Assembly: GCA_022647765.1 (NCBI GenBank)
Contig: JALCLH010000015.1
Location: forward strand, 18,492-82,491
Length of the DNA: 64,000 nt
Direction: 5' to 3'
Source of the DNA: Acidipropionibacterium sp.
Lineage (GTDB): Bacteria; Actinomycetota; Actinomycetes; Propionibacteriales; Propionibacteriaceae
Of the stretch, positions 43,179-52,750 are shown in pieces. A program made the translations under genes and the position numbers. Below the pieces are notes generated by a model, which was given only the letters and a program-made list of their open reading frames with translations, made no database searches and had not been told where the DNA came from. Numbering within the stretch: the first letter of the stretch is position 1; every line of letters starts with the position of its first letter.

Positions 43179-46100
43179 TCAGCTCAGCAGCAGCCGGACG
43201 TCATCGGCGGTGAGCCGGGAGCCTCCCGTCGCGCCCGCCCCCGGACCGGCGTCCAGCACCCCGGAGATGAGTTTCCGCTTGGCGTCCTGGAGGGCCAGCA
43301 CCTTCTCCTCGATGGTGTCGCGGGAGACCATCCGGTAGACGTGGACGGGCCGGGTCTGCCCGATCCGGTGGGCCCGGTCGACGGCCTGGCTCTCGGCCGC
43401 CGGGTTCCACCAGGGGTCGGCGAGGATGGCGTAGTCGGCCTGGGTGAGGTTGATCCCCGAGCCGCCGGCCTTGAGGCTGATCAGGAAGACCGGGTCGTCA
43501 CCCTCGGTGAACCCCTTGATCACCGCACCGCGATGGGCCGTGGCGCCATCGAGGTACGAATAGCCGATGCCCTCGTGGTTCAGCCGATCGGCGATCTTGC
43601 GCAGGTAGCGCGTGAACTGGCTGAAGACCAGGATGCGGTGGCCCTCCTCGGCGGCCTCGACCAGCAGCGGGACCAGGGCGTCGAGCTTCGACGAGGGGGC
43701 CTTCGTCGCCTTCTCCCCCTGGTCGACCAGAGTCGGGTCGATGGCCAGCTGACGCAGCCGGGTGAGGGCGGCGAGCACCTCGATCTGGTTGTGCTCGATG
43801 TCGTCGGTGAGCTGGAGGACCCGCTGGCGCTCGTGCTGGAGCTGCCTGTCGTAGACCCGCCGGTGCGCCGGGGCCAGGTCGACGTGAATGATCTGCTCCT
43901 GCTTGGACGGCAGGTCCAGGGCGATCTGGTCCTTCGTGCGGCGCAGCAGGAAGGGTGCGATCCGGCGTCTCAGCACCGCCATCCGCTCCCCGGCGTCGTC
44001 CGCGCTGCGCTCGATGGGACGCCGGAAGGCCGCCTGGAACTGCTTGGGGCTGCCGAGCAGACCGGGCGCGGTGAGGGAGAACATCGCCCACAACTCCCCC
44101 AGGTTGTTCTCCATCGGGGTGCCGGTGATCGCGTAGCGGACCGGCGCGCCGACCCGCATGATGGCGGCGAACACCTTGGAGGTGTGGTTCTTGGCGTTCT
44201 GCGCCTCGTCCAGCAGCATCCCGGCCCAGGGCAGCGCGGCATAGTCGTCGGCCTCCATCCGCAGCAGGGCGTAGGAGGTGATGACGACGTCGGCCGCGGC
44301 GGCGATCTCGGCCAGGCTCCGGCCGCGGCGGACGGCGGTCGACTCGATGGTCTCCACCCTCAGACTCGGGGCGAACCGCTCGGCCTCGGAGGCCCAGTTG
44401 CCCACCACCGAGGTCGGTGCGACCACCAGCCAGGCCGGCCGCCCGGCGTCCCCCGCAGGCGATTCGGAGGCAAGCTCTGCCCCGGAAGGGTGCATGCCGG
44501 GATGTTCCCGCTCGTCGAGGACCATGGCCAGGGCCTGCACCGTCTTGCCCAGCCCCATGTCGTCGGCAAGCACCCCGCCCAGCCCGGAGCGACGCAGCCC
44601 GGCGAGCCACCGGAAACCGTCCTGCTGGTAGGGCCGCAGCGTCGCGTTGAGCCCATCGGGGATCTCGGCCGGTGCGGGTGGCGCGCTCAGGGCCTTCCGC
44701 AGGGTGGAGAACCAGGAGTCCTCGGAGGTCTGCACGATCCCCAGTGCCAGCAACTCCTCCCACCACGAGACGCGCACCGTCGGAACCTGGACGCCGGTGC
44801 GGCGCTGGTCTCCGAGTTCGGCGGCCTCGGCGAGCAGGGCGCGGAGCCGGTCCAGTTCGGGGTTGTCGAGCATCAGGTACGAGCCGTCGGGCAGGAACAG
44901 AGCCTCCTCGTGCAGGGTCAGCGCGCGGATGAGGTTCGCCAGGGGCAGCTGATGGCCGTCGACATCGACGCTGATCTCCAGATCGAGCCAGTCATTGCCG
45001 CCCTCGTGGTCCACGCCGATCTGGATCTGCGGATCGGAGGTGCGGTGGAAGTCGGGCAGTTCGGCCGACTCGATCACCACGCCGAGCTCCTCCAGACACG
45101 GCTTGACCTCCTCGAGGAGGCGGACCACGTCGAGCCCGGCGAGCTCGGCGTCCTGTCGCAGGGCAGGCCCGGCCGAGGACTCCTCGAGTGCCGACGGGAT
45201 GCCGGCAAGCTCCTCGGCGGCAGACGCGGCGATGCGCTTCTCCTCCTCGGCGTCGCGCCCGGCGCCCTTCCGGCCGGAAACCAGGGGGAGCGGGCCGCGG
45301 CCCCGGCCCTGCTCATCGCGGTAGTGCCAGCCCCAGTGCAGCAGCGCCCTCGGCACGGCGTTGGCGTCGGCGGAATCGCTACCGCCTCCTGAGGAGACGC
45401 CGAGCTCCAGATGAAGGCTGGGAGCGGGCGGATCGGGAGGGGTGAAGCTGTCGTCGGGCGAGGTCCAGCCGACCTGCGCCATGCGCGGCAGGACCTCCGT
45501 GACGAAATCCTCACGCCCATCCGGGGGAATATGGAGGCCCTCCGGCTCACCGGCCAGTCGAGACCACGAGGCGTCGGCCGGGCGCCCGAAGCGGGCCAGG
45601 TGAAGGCCGCTGTCATCTCTCCAGCAGACGCCGTGCGAGGGATCTCCGAACCGCGTCCTGGGAGGATTTCCGCTCATCGCCGGATGGCGGATGGCTGCCT
45701 TCAGATCGAGGCCGCCATGGGCATTCTGCTGGATCTCGATATCGGCGCTGGCCGGCTTCTCCTCGAGCGCCACGGGCCGGAAGGTGTCCTTCTCGATGAG
45801 TGCGACGCCGCTGTCGACGACCTGCCGCAGCACCAGCCACAGCGCCTGGCTGCCGATCGCATTCAAGGGGATCGGGTCCTGCCCCGCCAGATAGCCGCCC
45901 CCACCGAAGTAGAGCTGCCGCAGGGAGTCGAGGGCCTCCATCTGGTCCGGGTCACTGGTGCGCCCGCCATCCTCGAACCTCCACCACGACATATTGCCGC
46001 GCACCCATTTCTTCGCCTTGCCGGGACGGACCGGCTGGGCCTGCACCGATCCCGGCGCCGGCAGCGGTGGGATCGTGACGGGAAAGGCGAAGCGGGAGCC

Positions 46101-46601
46101 GAACGGGTTGGAGACCTGCGCACTCCGCTGGCTCTTCTGGTTCTTCGCCGGCTTCGGATCCGGGGTGAAGGTGAGCATCAGGCCGATCTGAGACGGCTCG
46201 GCCTCGGGATCCAACGGATCGGCGGCGGGCACGAAGATGCGGTCCAGCTGACGGCGCCATGCCGGCTCCTGTTGCCGCCTCTCCTGCTGCGAAACCGGGG
46301 CGGCCGACGGGCGGTCCACCAGGCCGAGGGCGACCAGCAGGGCCGCCACACAGTGCTTGCAGTTGTAGCCGACGGGGCAGCTGCACTCGCCGTCGATCCA
46401 GGCGAGCTCGCCGTCGGGGCCGTAGTCGTACCCGAGGCTGACCATGTAGCGCTTCCCTCGGGAGCCGAGGCACTGAGCGAAGATCTCGCCGTCGGCGCGA
46501 TCGTGACGCAGGATCGTCACTCTCCCCTGGCGGGCATACTCCTCGCCCCGGTCCCACGAGTTCGGGGTCGCCAGGTTCTGGAATGCGGCGAGCGGCTTCA
46601 T
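43179..46601 (-). CDS. SNF2-family helicase with SWIM zinc finger
   Basis: About 1140 aa in one intact frame. N-terminal SWIM finger ECSCPVGYNCKHCVAAL (CxCx(n)CxH), a long central region, then the Swi2/Snf2 ATPase: Walker A LADDMGLGKTVQAL, WLVVAPTSVVGNW, DEAQ box LLDEAQNAKN, TGTPMENNLGELW, and in the second lobe VFSQFTRYLRKIADRL, SLKAGGSGINLTQADY and DRAHRIGQTRPVHVYR. RapA/HepA-like double-strand DNA translocase, possibly clearing nucleoprotein or RNA polymerase. ATG 46601 gives the natural N-terminus MKPLAAFQNLATPNSWDRG. Confidence 0.93.
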   Translation of the reverse strand: MKPLAAFQNLATPNSWDRGEEYARQGRVTILRHDRADGEIFAQCLGSRGKRYMVSLGYDYGPDGELAWIDGECSCPVGYNCKHCVAALLVALGLVDRPSAAPVSQQERRQQEPAWRRQLDRIFVPAADPLDPEAEPSQIGLMLTFTPDPKPAKNQKSQRSAQVSNPFGSRFAFPVTIPPLPAPGSVQAQPVRPGKAKKWVRGNMSWWRFEDGGRTSDPDQMEALDSLRQLYFGGGGYLAGQDPIPLNAIGSQALWLVLRQVVDSGVALIEKDTFRPVALEEKPASADIEIQQNAHGGLDLKAAIRHPAMSGNPPRTRFGDPSHGVCWRDDSGLHLARFGRPADASWSRLAGEPEGLHIPPDGREDFVTEVLPRMAQVGWTSPDDSFTPPDPPAPSLHLELGVSSGGGSDSADANAVPRALLHWGWHYRDEQGRGRGPLPLVSGRKGAGRDAEEEKRIAASAAEELAGIPSALEESSAGPALRQDAELAGLDVVRLLEEVKPCLEELGVVIESAELPDFHRTSDPQIQIGVDHEGGNDWLDLEISVDVDGHQLPLANLIRALTLHEEALFLPDGSYLMLDNPELDRLRALLAEAAELGDQRRTGVQVPTVRVSWWEELLALGIVQTSEDSWFSTLRKALSAPPAPAEIPDGLNATLRPYQQDGFRWLAGLRRSGLGGVLADDMGLGKTVQALAMVLDEREHPGMHPSGAELASESPAGDAGRPAWLVVAPTSVVGNWASEAERFAPSLRVETIESTAVRRGRSLAEIAAAADVVITSYALLRMEADDYAALPWAGMLLDEAQNAKNHTSKVFAAIMRVGAPVRYAITGTPMENNLGELWAMFSLTAPGLLGSPKQFQAAFRRPIERSADDAGERMAVLRRRIAPFLLRRTKDQIALDLPSKQEQIIHVDLAPAHRRVYDRQLQHERQRVLQLTDDIEHNQIEVLAALTRLRQLAIDPTLVDQGEKATKAPSSKLDALVPLLVEAAEEGHRILVFSQFTRYLRKIADRLNHEGIGYSYLDGATAHRGAVIKGFTEGDDPVFLISLKAGGSGINLTQADYAILADPWWNPAAESQAVDRAHRIGQTRPVHVYRMVSRDTIEEKVLALQDAKRKLISGVLDAGPGAGATGGSRLTADDVRLLLS

Positions 46602-46674
46602 GCCGGTCAGACTACGCACCGACTCCGACAGTTCTCCAACGCTGTGCTCTCAGTCCTCGCCAACACCTGCACCA

Positions 46675-46743
46675 ATGAGATCTGCCAGCCGGCGACCGCC
46701 CTCTGGATAATCCAGAGGGCGACGCCTCAGTGGCAGATCTCAT
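46675..46743. repeat. 69-bp palindromic element, family B copy 2
   Basis: Starts ATGAGATCTGCCA, ends TGGCAGATCTCAT (perfect 13-bp match), with central TGGATAATCCA. In this copy the inner part is also a perfect hairpin (CGCCCTCTGGAT with its complement). It lies 22 bp before copy 3 in the divergent snf2-cls intergenic region. Confidence 0.88.
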
Positions 46744-46765
46744 TCCGGGCCGCTCCCCCTGGGGA

Positions 46766-46834
46766 ATGAGATCTGCCACGACCGCGGCGGCAGCTGGAAT
46801 ATCCACACCCTGGCCGCTCTGTGGCAGAACTCAT
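46766..46834. repeat. 69-bp palindromic element, family B copy 3
   Basis: Starts ATGAGATCTGCCAC, ends GTGGCAGAACTCAT, central TGGAATATCCA. It is in tandem with copy 2, in the same spacer between the divergent snf2 and cardiolipin synthase genes. Confidence 0.88.
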
Positions 46835-46940
46835 CCCGCACGGGGGCAGGCCGCACCCTCTAGACTTCTGCCAACGACCCGCCGCCATGCCACATGAGCG
46901 GCGCCAGACGGTGCGGCAGATCCGAAGGAGCACGGAGCGG

Positions 46941-48446
46941 ATGAACGGTTTATTCCTGGGCCCAAGCTTCTTCGTCGTCATCGAGTACCTCATCAAGATC
47001 ATCGCCGTCGGGGTGGTGCCGGAGAACCGGAAGCCGTCCGCGTCGACGGCCTGGCTTCTGCTGATCCTCTTCATGCCGATCGTCGGGGTGCCGCTGTTCC
47101 TGATCCTCGGCAGCCCCTACGTCTCGGGCCGCCGCGCCCGCATCCAGGCCAGTGCGAACAAGCTGCTCAAGCTGGGCACCGACGGGGTGCCGAACTCCCC
47201 CGAGTCGGTGACCCTGCCCAGGGGTCTGGGCGAGGTCGTCGAACTCTCGCGCTCCCTCACCTCGCTGCCGATGGTCACCGGCGTCAACCACGGCATCATC
47301 ATGGATTACGAGGCGAGCATCGAGCGGATGACCCGCCTGGTGGAGACGGCCGAGGAAGAGGTGAACGTCGAGATCTACATCATGGCCCGCGACGACACCA
47401 CACGGCCCTTCTTCGACGCCCTCGAGGCCGCGGTGAAGCGCGGCGTGACGGTGCGCGTCCTGATGGATCACATCGGCTCGCGCAAGTACTCCGGCTTTCA
47501 CCAACTCCTCAAGGACATGACCACGGCCGGCATCGAGTGGCACCTGATGATGCCCTGCCTGCCGCTGCAGGGCAAGGTCCGGCGCATCGACCTGCGCAAC
47601 CACCGCAAGCTTCTCATCGTCGACGGGCGGGTCGCGGTGATGGGTTCGCAGAACATGATCGAGGCGCCCTACGGCTCACCGAAGAACAAGAAGATCGGGC
47701 GACGCTGGAATGACATCACGGTCGAGCTGACCGGTGAGATCGTCTCCTCCCTGGAGGCGATCTTCGTCGTCGACTGGTACACCGAGTCCCACGAGGTCAT
47801 CGACATCCATGCCTACCGCGGCACCGGCGATCCAGCCGTGGACTCGCACATCCTGCCGAGCCGTCACGACCAGCGGCGCGATGTCGGCGGCGACGTGAAC
47901 GCGGTGCAGCTGATCCCCTCGGGTCCCGGTTTCCGCACCGATCCGAATCTGCGCTCCTTCACCTCTCTGATGTACCTGGCGAAGCATCGCCTGGCCGTGG
48001 TGAGCCCCTACTTCGTGCCGGACGAGTCCCTGCTGGCCGCGATCACCACGGCTGCCTTCCGCGGCGTCACCGTCGAGCTCTACGTCAGCGAGCAGGCCGA
48101 CCAGTTCGCCGTCGACCGCGCCCAGTCCTCCTACTACCAGGCGCTCCTGGACGCCGGGGTGAAGATCTACCAGTACCCCGCCCCCGAGGTGCTGCACACC
48201 AAGGGCTTCCTGGTCGACGACGAGATCGCCGTGATGGGCTCGTCCAATCTGGACATGCGCTCCTTCGGACTCAACTACGAGATCAGCCTGCTCGCCTACG
48301 GCGGGGACATCGTCGAGCAGCTCCGGGACGTCGTCGCCGACTACGCCTCCCGGAGCAGTCTCCTGGACCCGGAGACCTGGCCGGATCGTTCGCTGGCCAG
48401 GCGATACTCCGAGTCCGTGATGCGCCTCACCTCTGCTCTCCAGTAA
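46941..48446 (+). CDS. cls: Cardiolipin synthase (phospholipase D superfamily)
   Basis: Joins two phosphatidylglycerol molecules to cardiolipin, or a related phosphatidyl transfer. 501 aa. Two N-terminal TM helices (FFVVIEYLIKIIAVGVV and TAWLLLILFMPIVGVPLFLI), then two HKD motifs: RNHRKLLIVDGRVAVMGSQN and LHTKGFLVDDEIAVMGSSN. ATG 46941 has AAGGAG upstream. Actinobacteria often use a CDP-alcohol-type cardiolipin synthase, so a PLD-type one is worth noting. The gene is intact. Confidence 0.93.
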   Translation: MNGLFLGPSFFVVIEYLIKIIAVGVVPENRKPSASTAWLLLILFMPIVGVPLFLILGSPYVSGRRARIQASANKLLKLGTDGVPNSPESVTLPRGLGEVVELSRSLTSLPMVTGVNHGIIMDYEASIERMTRLVETAEEEVNVEIYIMARDDTTRPFFDALEAAVKRGVTVRVLMDHIGSRKYSGFHQLLKDMTTAGIEWHLMMPCLPLQGKVRRIDLRNHRKLLIVDGRVAVMGSQNMIEAPYGSPKNKKIGRRWNDITVELTGEIVSSLEAIFVVDWYTESHEVIDIHAYRGTGDPAVDSHILPSRHDQRRDVGGDVNAVQLIPSGPGFRTDPNLRSFTSLMYLAKHRLAVVSPYFVPDESLLAAITTAAFRGVTVELYVSEQADQFAVDRAQSSYYQALLDAGVKIYQYPAPEVLHTKGFLVDDEIAVMGSSNLDMRSFGLNYEISLLAYGGDIVEQLRDVVADYASRSSLLDPETWPDRSLARRYSESVMRLTSALQ

Positions 48447-48504
48447 AGGGCCCTCCAGCAGGGACGCCGCCTTCCCTCCCTCTCGCCCTCCTGACCGCCC
48501 GGCT

Positions 48505-48520
48505 GTCATCTCGAGATGAC
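48505..48520. promoter_or_regulatory. Perfect 16-bp palindrome upstream of ABC operon
   Basis: GTCATCTCGAGATGAC, perfectly symmetric, 84 bp before the ABC ATPase gene. Candidate site for the operon's own response regulator or another repressor. Confidence 0.5.
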
Positions 48521-48603
48521 TCCCGGCCGCCGTGCCTTGGAGTGCGCGGCGGCAACCTCCCAGAGTGGACTCCGACCGAGACGGAGACACGATCAGGAGG
48601 GCG

Positions 48604-49350
48604 ATGGACATGCCACGCAGGGTGCTGAATGAGGACGACACAGGGTCCTCGGTGGAGAGAGTGGCGATCACAGCGTCGGGGCTCCACAAGGTGTTCCGGC
48701 CCCGGCGCGACGAGACCGTGACCGCGCTGAGAGACGTCGGCTTCGCAGCCGAATGGGGACGCCTGACCGGGATCGTCGGACCCTCCGGATCGGGGAAGTC
48801 GACCCTGATGTACTGCCTGGCGGGGCTGGAGCCGGTGACCTCGGGGTCGGTGCGGCTCCTGGGCCAGGAGATCACGACGATGGGCCGCGCCCGGTCGGCC
48901 CGGTTCCGGCGCGATCACCTGGGATTCGTCTTCCAGTCCTACAACCTCGTGCCGTCGATGACGGTCGCCGGCAACCTGCGCCTGCCCTTCACCCTGCGTC
49001 GCCGGCCGTTCCCGGCGCGATCCGGGGACGCCGTTCTTCAGCGGCTGGGGATCGCCCGGCTCACCGGGGCGAGGGCGGCGCAGCTCTCGGGCGGAGAGCA
49101 GCAGCGAGTAGCCCTGGCCCGGGTGCTCATCAGCGATCCCGAGATCGTCTTCGCCGACGAGCCGACCGGGGCGCTCGACTCGGAGTCGAGCGAGCGCGTC
49201 GTCGAGCAGTTGCGGCGGGTGGCCGAGCGAGGTGACCGGGCGGTGGTGATGGTCACCCACAGCGCCGAGGTCGCCGCGGCGTGCGACCGCGTCGTGCAGG
49301 TGCGCGACGGCCGCGTCGTCGAGCCCGCCCCGGCCGGGAGCGCGGCCTGA
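48604..49350 (+). CDS. ABC transporter ATP-binding protein (MacB/LolD-type)
   Basis: 248 aa. Walker A GIVGPSGSGKSTLMYCLAGL, Q-loop FQSYNLVPSMTV, signature LSGGEQQRVALARVL, Walker B EIVFADEPTGALDSESS and the switch histidine in VMVTHSAEVAA. AGGAGG lies 4 nt before ATG 48604 and 10 nt before ATG 48610, so the true start may be the second. It overlaps the permease gene (TGATG) and forms an export pump with it, as in antimicrobial-peptide resistance systems. Confidence 0.94.
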   Translation: MDMPRRVLNEDDTGSSVERVAITASGLHKVFRPRRDETVTALRDVGFAAEWGRLTGIVGPSGSGKSTLMYCLAGLEPVTSGSVRLLGQEITTMGRARSARFRRDHLGFVFQSYNLVPSMTVAGNLRLPFTLRRRPFPARSGDAVLQRLGIARLTGARAAQLSGGEQQRVALARVLISDPEIVFADEPTGALDSESSERVVEQLRRVAERGDRAVVMVTHSAEVAAACDRVVQVRDGRVVEPAPAGSAA

Positions 49351-50786
49351 TGCGCGGCGTCATCCGGGAGTTCCGGGAGGCCCCCGCCGTCTGGGGAGCG
49401 GTGCTGTTCCTGCTCGCCGTCGTGCAGACGACCATGAGCGCGATGACGATCATGACGGCGAACGCCGCATGGGCCCAGGCGGTGCCCGCGCTCCGGGAGA
49501 GGGCGGCGATCTTCCGATCGGAGATGGCATTGCCCCTGGTGACGACGGTGATCGTCGCCGTCCTCGTGGTGCTCTCGGTGGTCTCCGCGGCGATTCAGCA
49601 GCGCCGCCGCAGTCTCGCTCTGCTGGCCCTGCACGGCGCGACGCCGTGGCAGCTCACCTGGCGGATCTGCACCCAGGTGCTCTGCCTCAGCGCCCTCGCA
49701 GCCGCCGTCTCGCTGATCGTCTCCCCGCTGCTGGCCCGCGTCCTCTATCCGACGGCCACCTCGCAGCTGGAGTCGGCCGGACTGGTGTTCCAGGCCGTCC
49801 CGATCTCCGGGACCCTGGCGTCATGGGCGCTGGGAGCGATACTCGCGGTCTCCGTGGCGCTGGTCGCGGCACTGCTGACGGTCCGCCCGATCGGGCGGAT
49901 CCCTCCGGTGGAGGCGCTGCGGTCCGCCTCGACCCCGCCACGAACCGTCGGGCGAGTTCGCGGCGTCCTGGCAGTTCTCTCGGTTCTGGCGGCGCTGGCG
50001 GCCTTCGCCGTCGGGCTGGCCACGACGCGCCCGACGTCGATGTCCGCGATGACGGCGCGTCTCACGTTTTCGACGATGACGCCGATGTTCGCCGGCTGCA
50101 CGGTCGGCATGCTGCTGCTCGTGGTCGCCCTCTGCCTGGCCGGCCCGCCGACCCTCGCCCGCACGGTGACGCTGTGGACCGGCCTGGTGCGGCTTCCCGC
50201 AGCGAGCTGGCAGGTCGCCCGAGGACAGGCCGCGGCCCGGGCGAGGGCGTCGAGCTCCACGGTCATTCCGCTGACCGCCGGGCTCATCCTCCTGATGTTC
50301 TTCCGCGACCTCTCCCTCATCATCGACGCCTGGTCGCGACTGCTCCCGGCGGGTCTGCGCGGCCAGTTCGAGGTGCCCGGTTTCGCGCGGACTCTCGCCC
50401 TGCTGGCCCCGGCGATGCTCGTGGTGCTGGCCGGGGTGTGCGCCGGGTATCTCATCGCCGCCCGCGGTCGCGTCCTGGATCTCGCGCTCGTCTCGGTGGG
50501 CGGCGCCGATCGCGGGCAGCTCAACCGGATCGCGGCCCTCGACGGCCTGATGACGGTCGTCACCGCGCTGCTGCTCGCTCTTGCGACGAGCACGGTGGCC
50601 GCCGGGATGTTCGTGCTCGCCGAGCTGCGCTCCTTCGGCGTCGCGACGCCGGTGGTGCCGTGGCCGGAGTGGCTGCTGGTGGCGATCGCCCTCGCAGGCC
50701 TGGGGATGCTCGCCTCCTGGCTCACCGTCCGGGGCTCGCTGCAGGCCTCTCCGGCCGCCACGATCGCCCGGTTCACGGGAGAATGA
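49350..50786 (+). CDS. ABC transporter permease, FtsX-like
   Basis: 478 aa. First TM VWGAVLFLLAVVQTTMSAMT, FtsX-type three-helix core around residues 60-190 (LVTTVIVAVLVVLSVVSAAI; SLALLALHGATPWQLTWRIC), then further helices and a second weaker copy ending near ELRSFGVATPVVPWPEWLLV. No large extracellular domain is seen. It pairs with the upstream ATPase and is followed 4 bp later by the sensor kinase, typical of peptide-sensing/export operons. Confidence 0.9.
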   Translation: MRGVIREFREAPAVWGAVLFLLAVVQTTMSAMTIMTANAAWAQAVPALRERAAIFRSEMALPLVTTVIVAVLVVLSVVSAAIQQRRRSLALLALHGATPWQLTWRICTQVLCLSALAAAVSLIVSPLLARVLYPTATSQLESAGLVFQAVPISGTLASWALGAILAVSVALVAALLTVRPIGRIPPVEALRSASTPPRTVGRVRGVLAVLSVLAALAAFAVGLATTRPTSMSAMTARLTFSTMTPMFAGCTVGMLLLVVALCLAGPPTLARTVTLWTGLVRLPAASWQVARGQAAARARASSSTVIPLTAGLILLMFFRDLSLIIDAWSRLLPAGLRGQFEVPGFARTLALLAPAMLVVLAGVCAGYLIAARGRVLDLALVSVGGADRGQLNRIAALDGLMTVVTALLLALATSTVAAGMFVLAELRSFGVATPVVPWPEWLLVAIALAGLGMLASWLTVRGSLQASPAATIARFTGE

Positions 50787-50790
50787 GCGG

Positions 50791-52044
50791 GTGAGCAGCG
50801 TGCGGATCGAGAGCGGCCGGCCCGGCCGGGTCAGCCGATGGGCCGTCCCGGCCGGGTGCGCGCTGCTCCTCGTGACGGCGCTCGTGATGCAGCGAATCGT
50901 GGTTCGGCCCTCCGACGTCACGTATCGGTTCATGCACAGCAACGGCGTCCTCGCCGCACTGATCGCCGGTGGGCTCGCCGGCTGTGCCGTGCTCCTGTGG
51001 CGGCGCGAGCGGCCGCTCGTCGTGCTCGGCGTCGAGTCCCTGCTGGCGCTGGCCGCGGGCCCGCTCGGGCTCGACTCCTTCGCCGCTCCCCTGCTGCTGA
51101 TCGCCTACTGGTCCGTCGTCCTCGCCTCATCCGGCCTTGTCACCGTGCTGTCCGGGGTCTGGACGGCCGCGGTGATGCTCGGCCCCGTCGTTCTGGCGGC
51201 GCCGGCGAATCCGCTTCTGGAGAGCCTCCCCCGCGTCGTACCGGTGCTGCTGGTCGGCGTCGTCGCCGTCGCCGTGCGAGCCCGCCGCGAGGTGGCCGAC
51301 GCCCGGGCGCGCGAGCTCGCGGAACAGCGGCGCGCCGCGGTTCTTGCCGGCCAGCGAGACGCGGCGCGGCGTCGCAGCCGCATCGCCGGGGAGCTCCACG
51401 ACTCGGTCGGCCACGGCCTCACCACGATCATCGCGCTCTCGCAGGGGATCGAGGAGCGGCTCGGCGGCACGACCGGCGATCCGGACGCCGATCGGGCGCT
51501 GGCCGCGATCATCGGCGTCGCCAGGGACAGTCTCGACGACACCCGCACCGCGCTGCGGGCGCTGGCGGCGACCGATGAGGGCGATGCCTCTTCGTCTCCA
51601 TCGTTGACGCCGCCGGAACGGACCTGGGAGGACATCCGGCCGGTCCTGGACGCCGCCCGGGCCGCCGGCTGCGTCGTCACCCTCACCGAGACCGGACGAC
51701 GCCCCGAGGACGCACGGCAGGCCGAACTCTGCTTTTCCGTCACTCGCGAGGCGGTCACCAATGCGCTGCGGCACGGCGTCGCGGTCACCCGCATCGGCGT
51801 GGCCTGGGACCATGCCCGCGACGGGAGCATGACCGCGGTCATCACCAACGACGGAGGGGTCGCCGGGACTGCCCAGCCCTGGACTGCCCGGCCCTCCGCC
51901 GGCGGAACCGGGCTGCGCAGGCTCGGCCGATCCCTTCGCGAGGCCGGCGGCAGCCTGTCCGCCGGGCCCTCTCCCCTCGACGGGGCCGGATGGCAGGTCC
52001 GCGCCGTCATCCCCGCGCTGAGCCTCGAGGCGGATACGAGATGA
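50791..52044 (+). CDS. Sensor histidine kinase, NarL-partner type
   Basis: 417 aa from GTG 50791. Four or five TM segments in the first 170 residues with almost no extracellular loop, then HisKA_3 motif RIAGELHDSVGHGLTTIIAL and ATPase N-box TREAVTNALRHG; the G-box is AGGTGLRRLGRSL. A kinase lacking an outer sensor next to an ABC pump suggests that it senses through the transporter. The stop overlaps the regulator gene (ATGA). Confidence 0.92.
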   Translation: MSSVRIESGRPGRVSRWAVPAGCALLLVTALVMQRIVVRPSDVTYRFMHSNGVLAALIAGGLAGCAVLLWRRERPLVVLGVESLLALAAGPLGLDSFAAPLLLIAYWSVVLASSGLVTVLSGVWTAAVMLGPVVLAAPANPLLESLPRVVPVLLVGVVAVAVRARREVADARARELAEQRRAAVLAGQRDAARRRSRIAGELHDSVGHGLTTIIALSQGIEERLGGTTGDPDADRALAAIIGVARDSLDDTRTALRALAATDEGDASSSPSLTPPERTWEDIRPVLDAARAAGCVVTLTETGRRPEDARQAELCFSVTREAVTNALRHGVAVTRIGVAWDHARDGSMTAVITNDGGVAGTAQPWTARPSAGGTGLRRLGRSLREAGGSLSAGPSPLDGAGWQVRAVIPALSLEADTR

Positions 52045-52739
52045 TCCGGATCATGCTGGTCGACGACCGCCAGTACGCCCGCCTCGGCTACCGGCTCATG
52101 CTGGCGGGGCCGGACGGGAAGTCCACCGGTCTTCATGAGCGCGAACATTTTGACGTCGTGGCGGAGGCCGGGAACGGACGCGAGGCGATCGAGACCATCG
52201 AAACCCTCGAATCGGACCAGCTGCCACTGCCCCGGGTGATCCTGATGGACGTCCGCATGCCCGTCATGGACGGCATCACCGCGACCCGCGAGATCACCCG
52301 GCGCTGGCCGGCCGTCAAGGTCCTCATCCTCACCACCTACGACGAGGACGACTACGCCTTCGGCGGGCTGGACGCCGGGGCCTCCGGATTCCTGCTCAAG
52401 GACGCCACCGCCCGGGCACTGCGCGAGGCGATTCATGCGGTCGCCGGCGGCGACGCCGTCCTCACCCCTCGGATCACCAGGGAGGTTCTCCGGCGCGGCG
52501 TCCCGCATCCGGCCGGCGACAGCCGGAGCCACGAGCTGCGGGCCATGTTCGACGCGCTCACGCCGCGGCAGCGCGAGATCTGCTCACTGGTCGCCGAGGG
52601 CCTCTCCAACCACGAGATCGCAACCCGGCTCGTGGTCGAGACAGCCTCGATCCGGCGCGCCATCAGCCGGATTCTGGCGGCACTGGACCTGCACGACCGC
52701 ACCCAGATCGCCGTCGCCTGGTACCGGGCCGGGAAGTAG
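52041..52739 (+). CDS. LuxR/NarL-type response regulator
   Basis: 232 aa. Receiver: RIMLVDDRQYARLG, phosphorylation site VILMDVRMPVMDGI, lysine GFLLKDATA; an insert of about 10 residues follows the first helix (MLAGPDGKSTGLHE). DNA-binding domain LTPRQREICSLVAEGLSNHE with ATRLVVETASIRRAISRILA. It completes the ABC-kinase-regulator operon and probably activates it. Confidence 0.93.
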   Translation: MIRIMLVDDRQYARLGYRLMLAGPDGKSTGLHEREHFDVVAEAGNGREAIETIETLESDQLPLPRVILMDVRMPVMDGITATREITRRWPAVKVLILTTYDEDDYAFGGLDAGASGFLLKDATARALREAIHAVAGGDAVLTPRITREVLRRGVPHPAGDSRSHELRAMFDALTPRQREICSLVAEGLSNHEIATRLVVETASIRRAISRILAALDLHDRTQIAVAWYRAGK

Positions 52740-52750
52740 AGTCTCCGGTA

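Noticed and set aside
43341..45392. 683-codon plus-strand frame opposite SNF2
   Set aside because: Antisense shadow; the helicase frame is intact and motif-complete.
46675..46834. Tandem palindromes considered as a CRISPR array
   Set aside because: Only two adjacent units, fully palindromic, no spacer-repeat pattern and no cas genes nearby.
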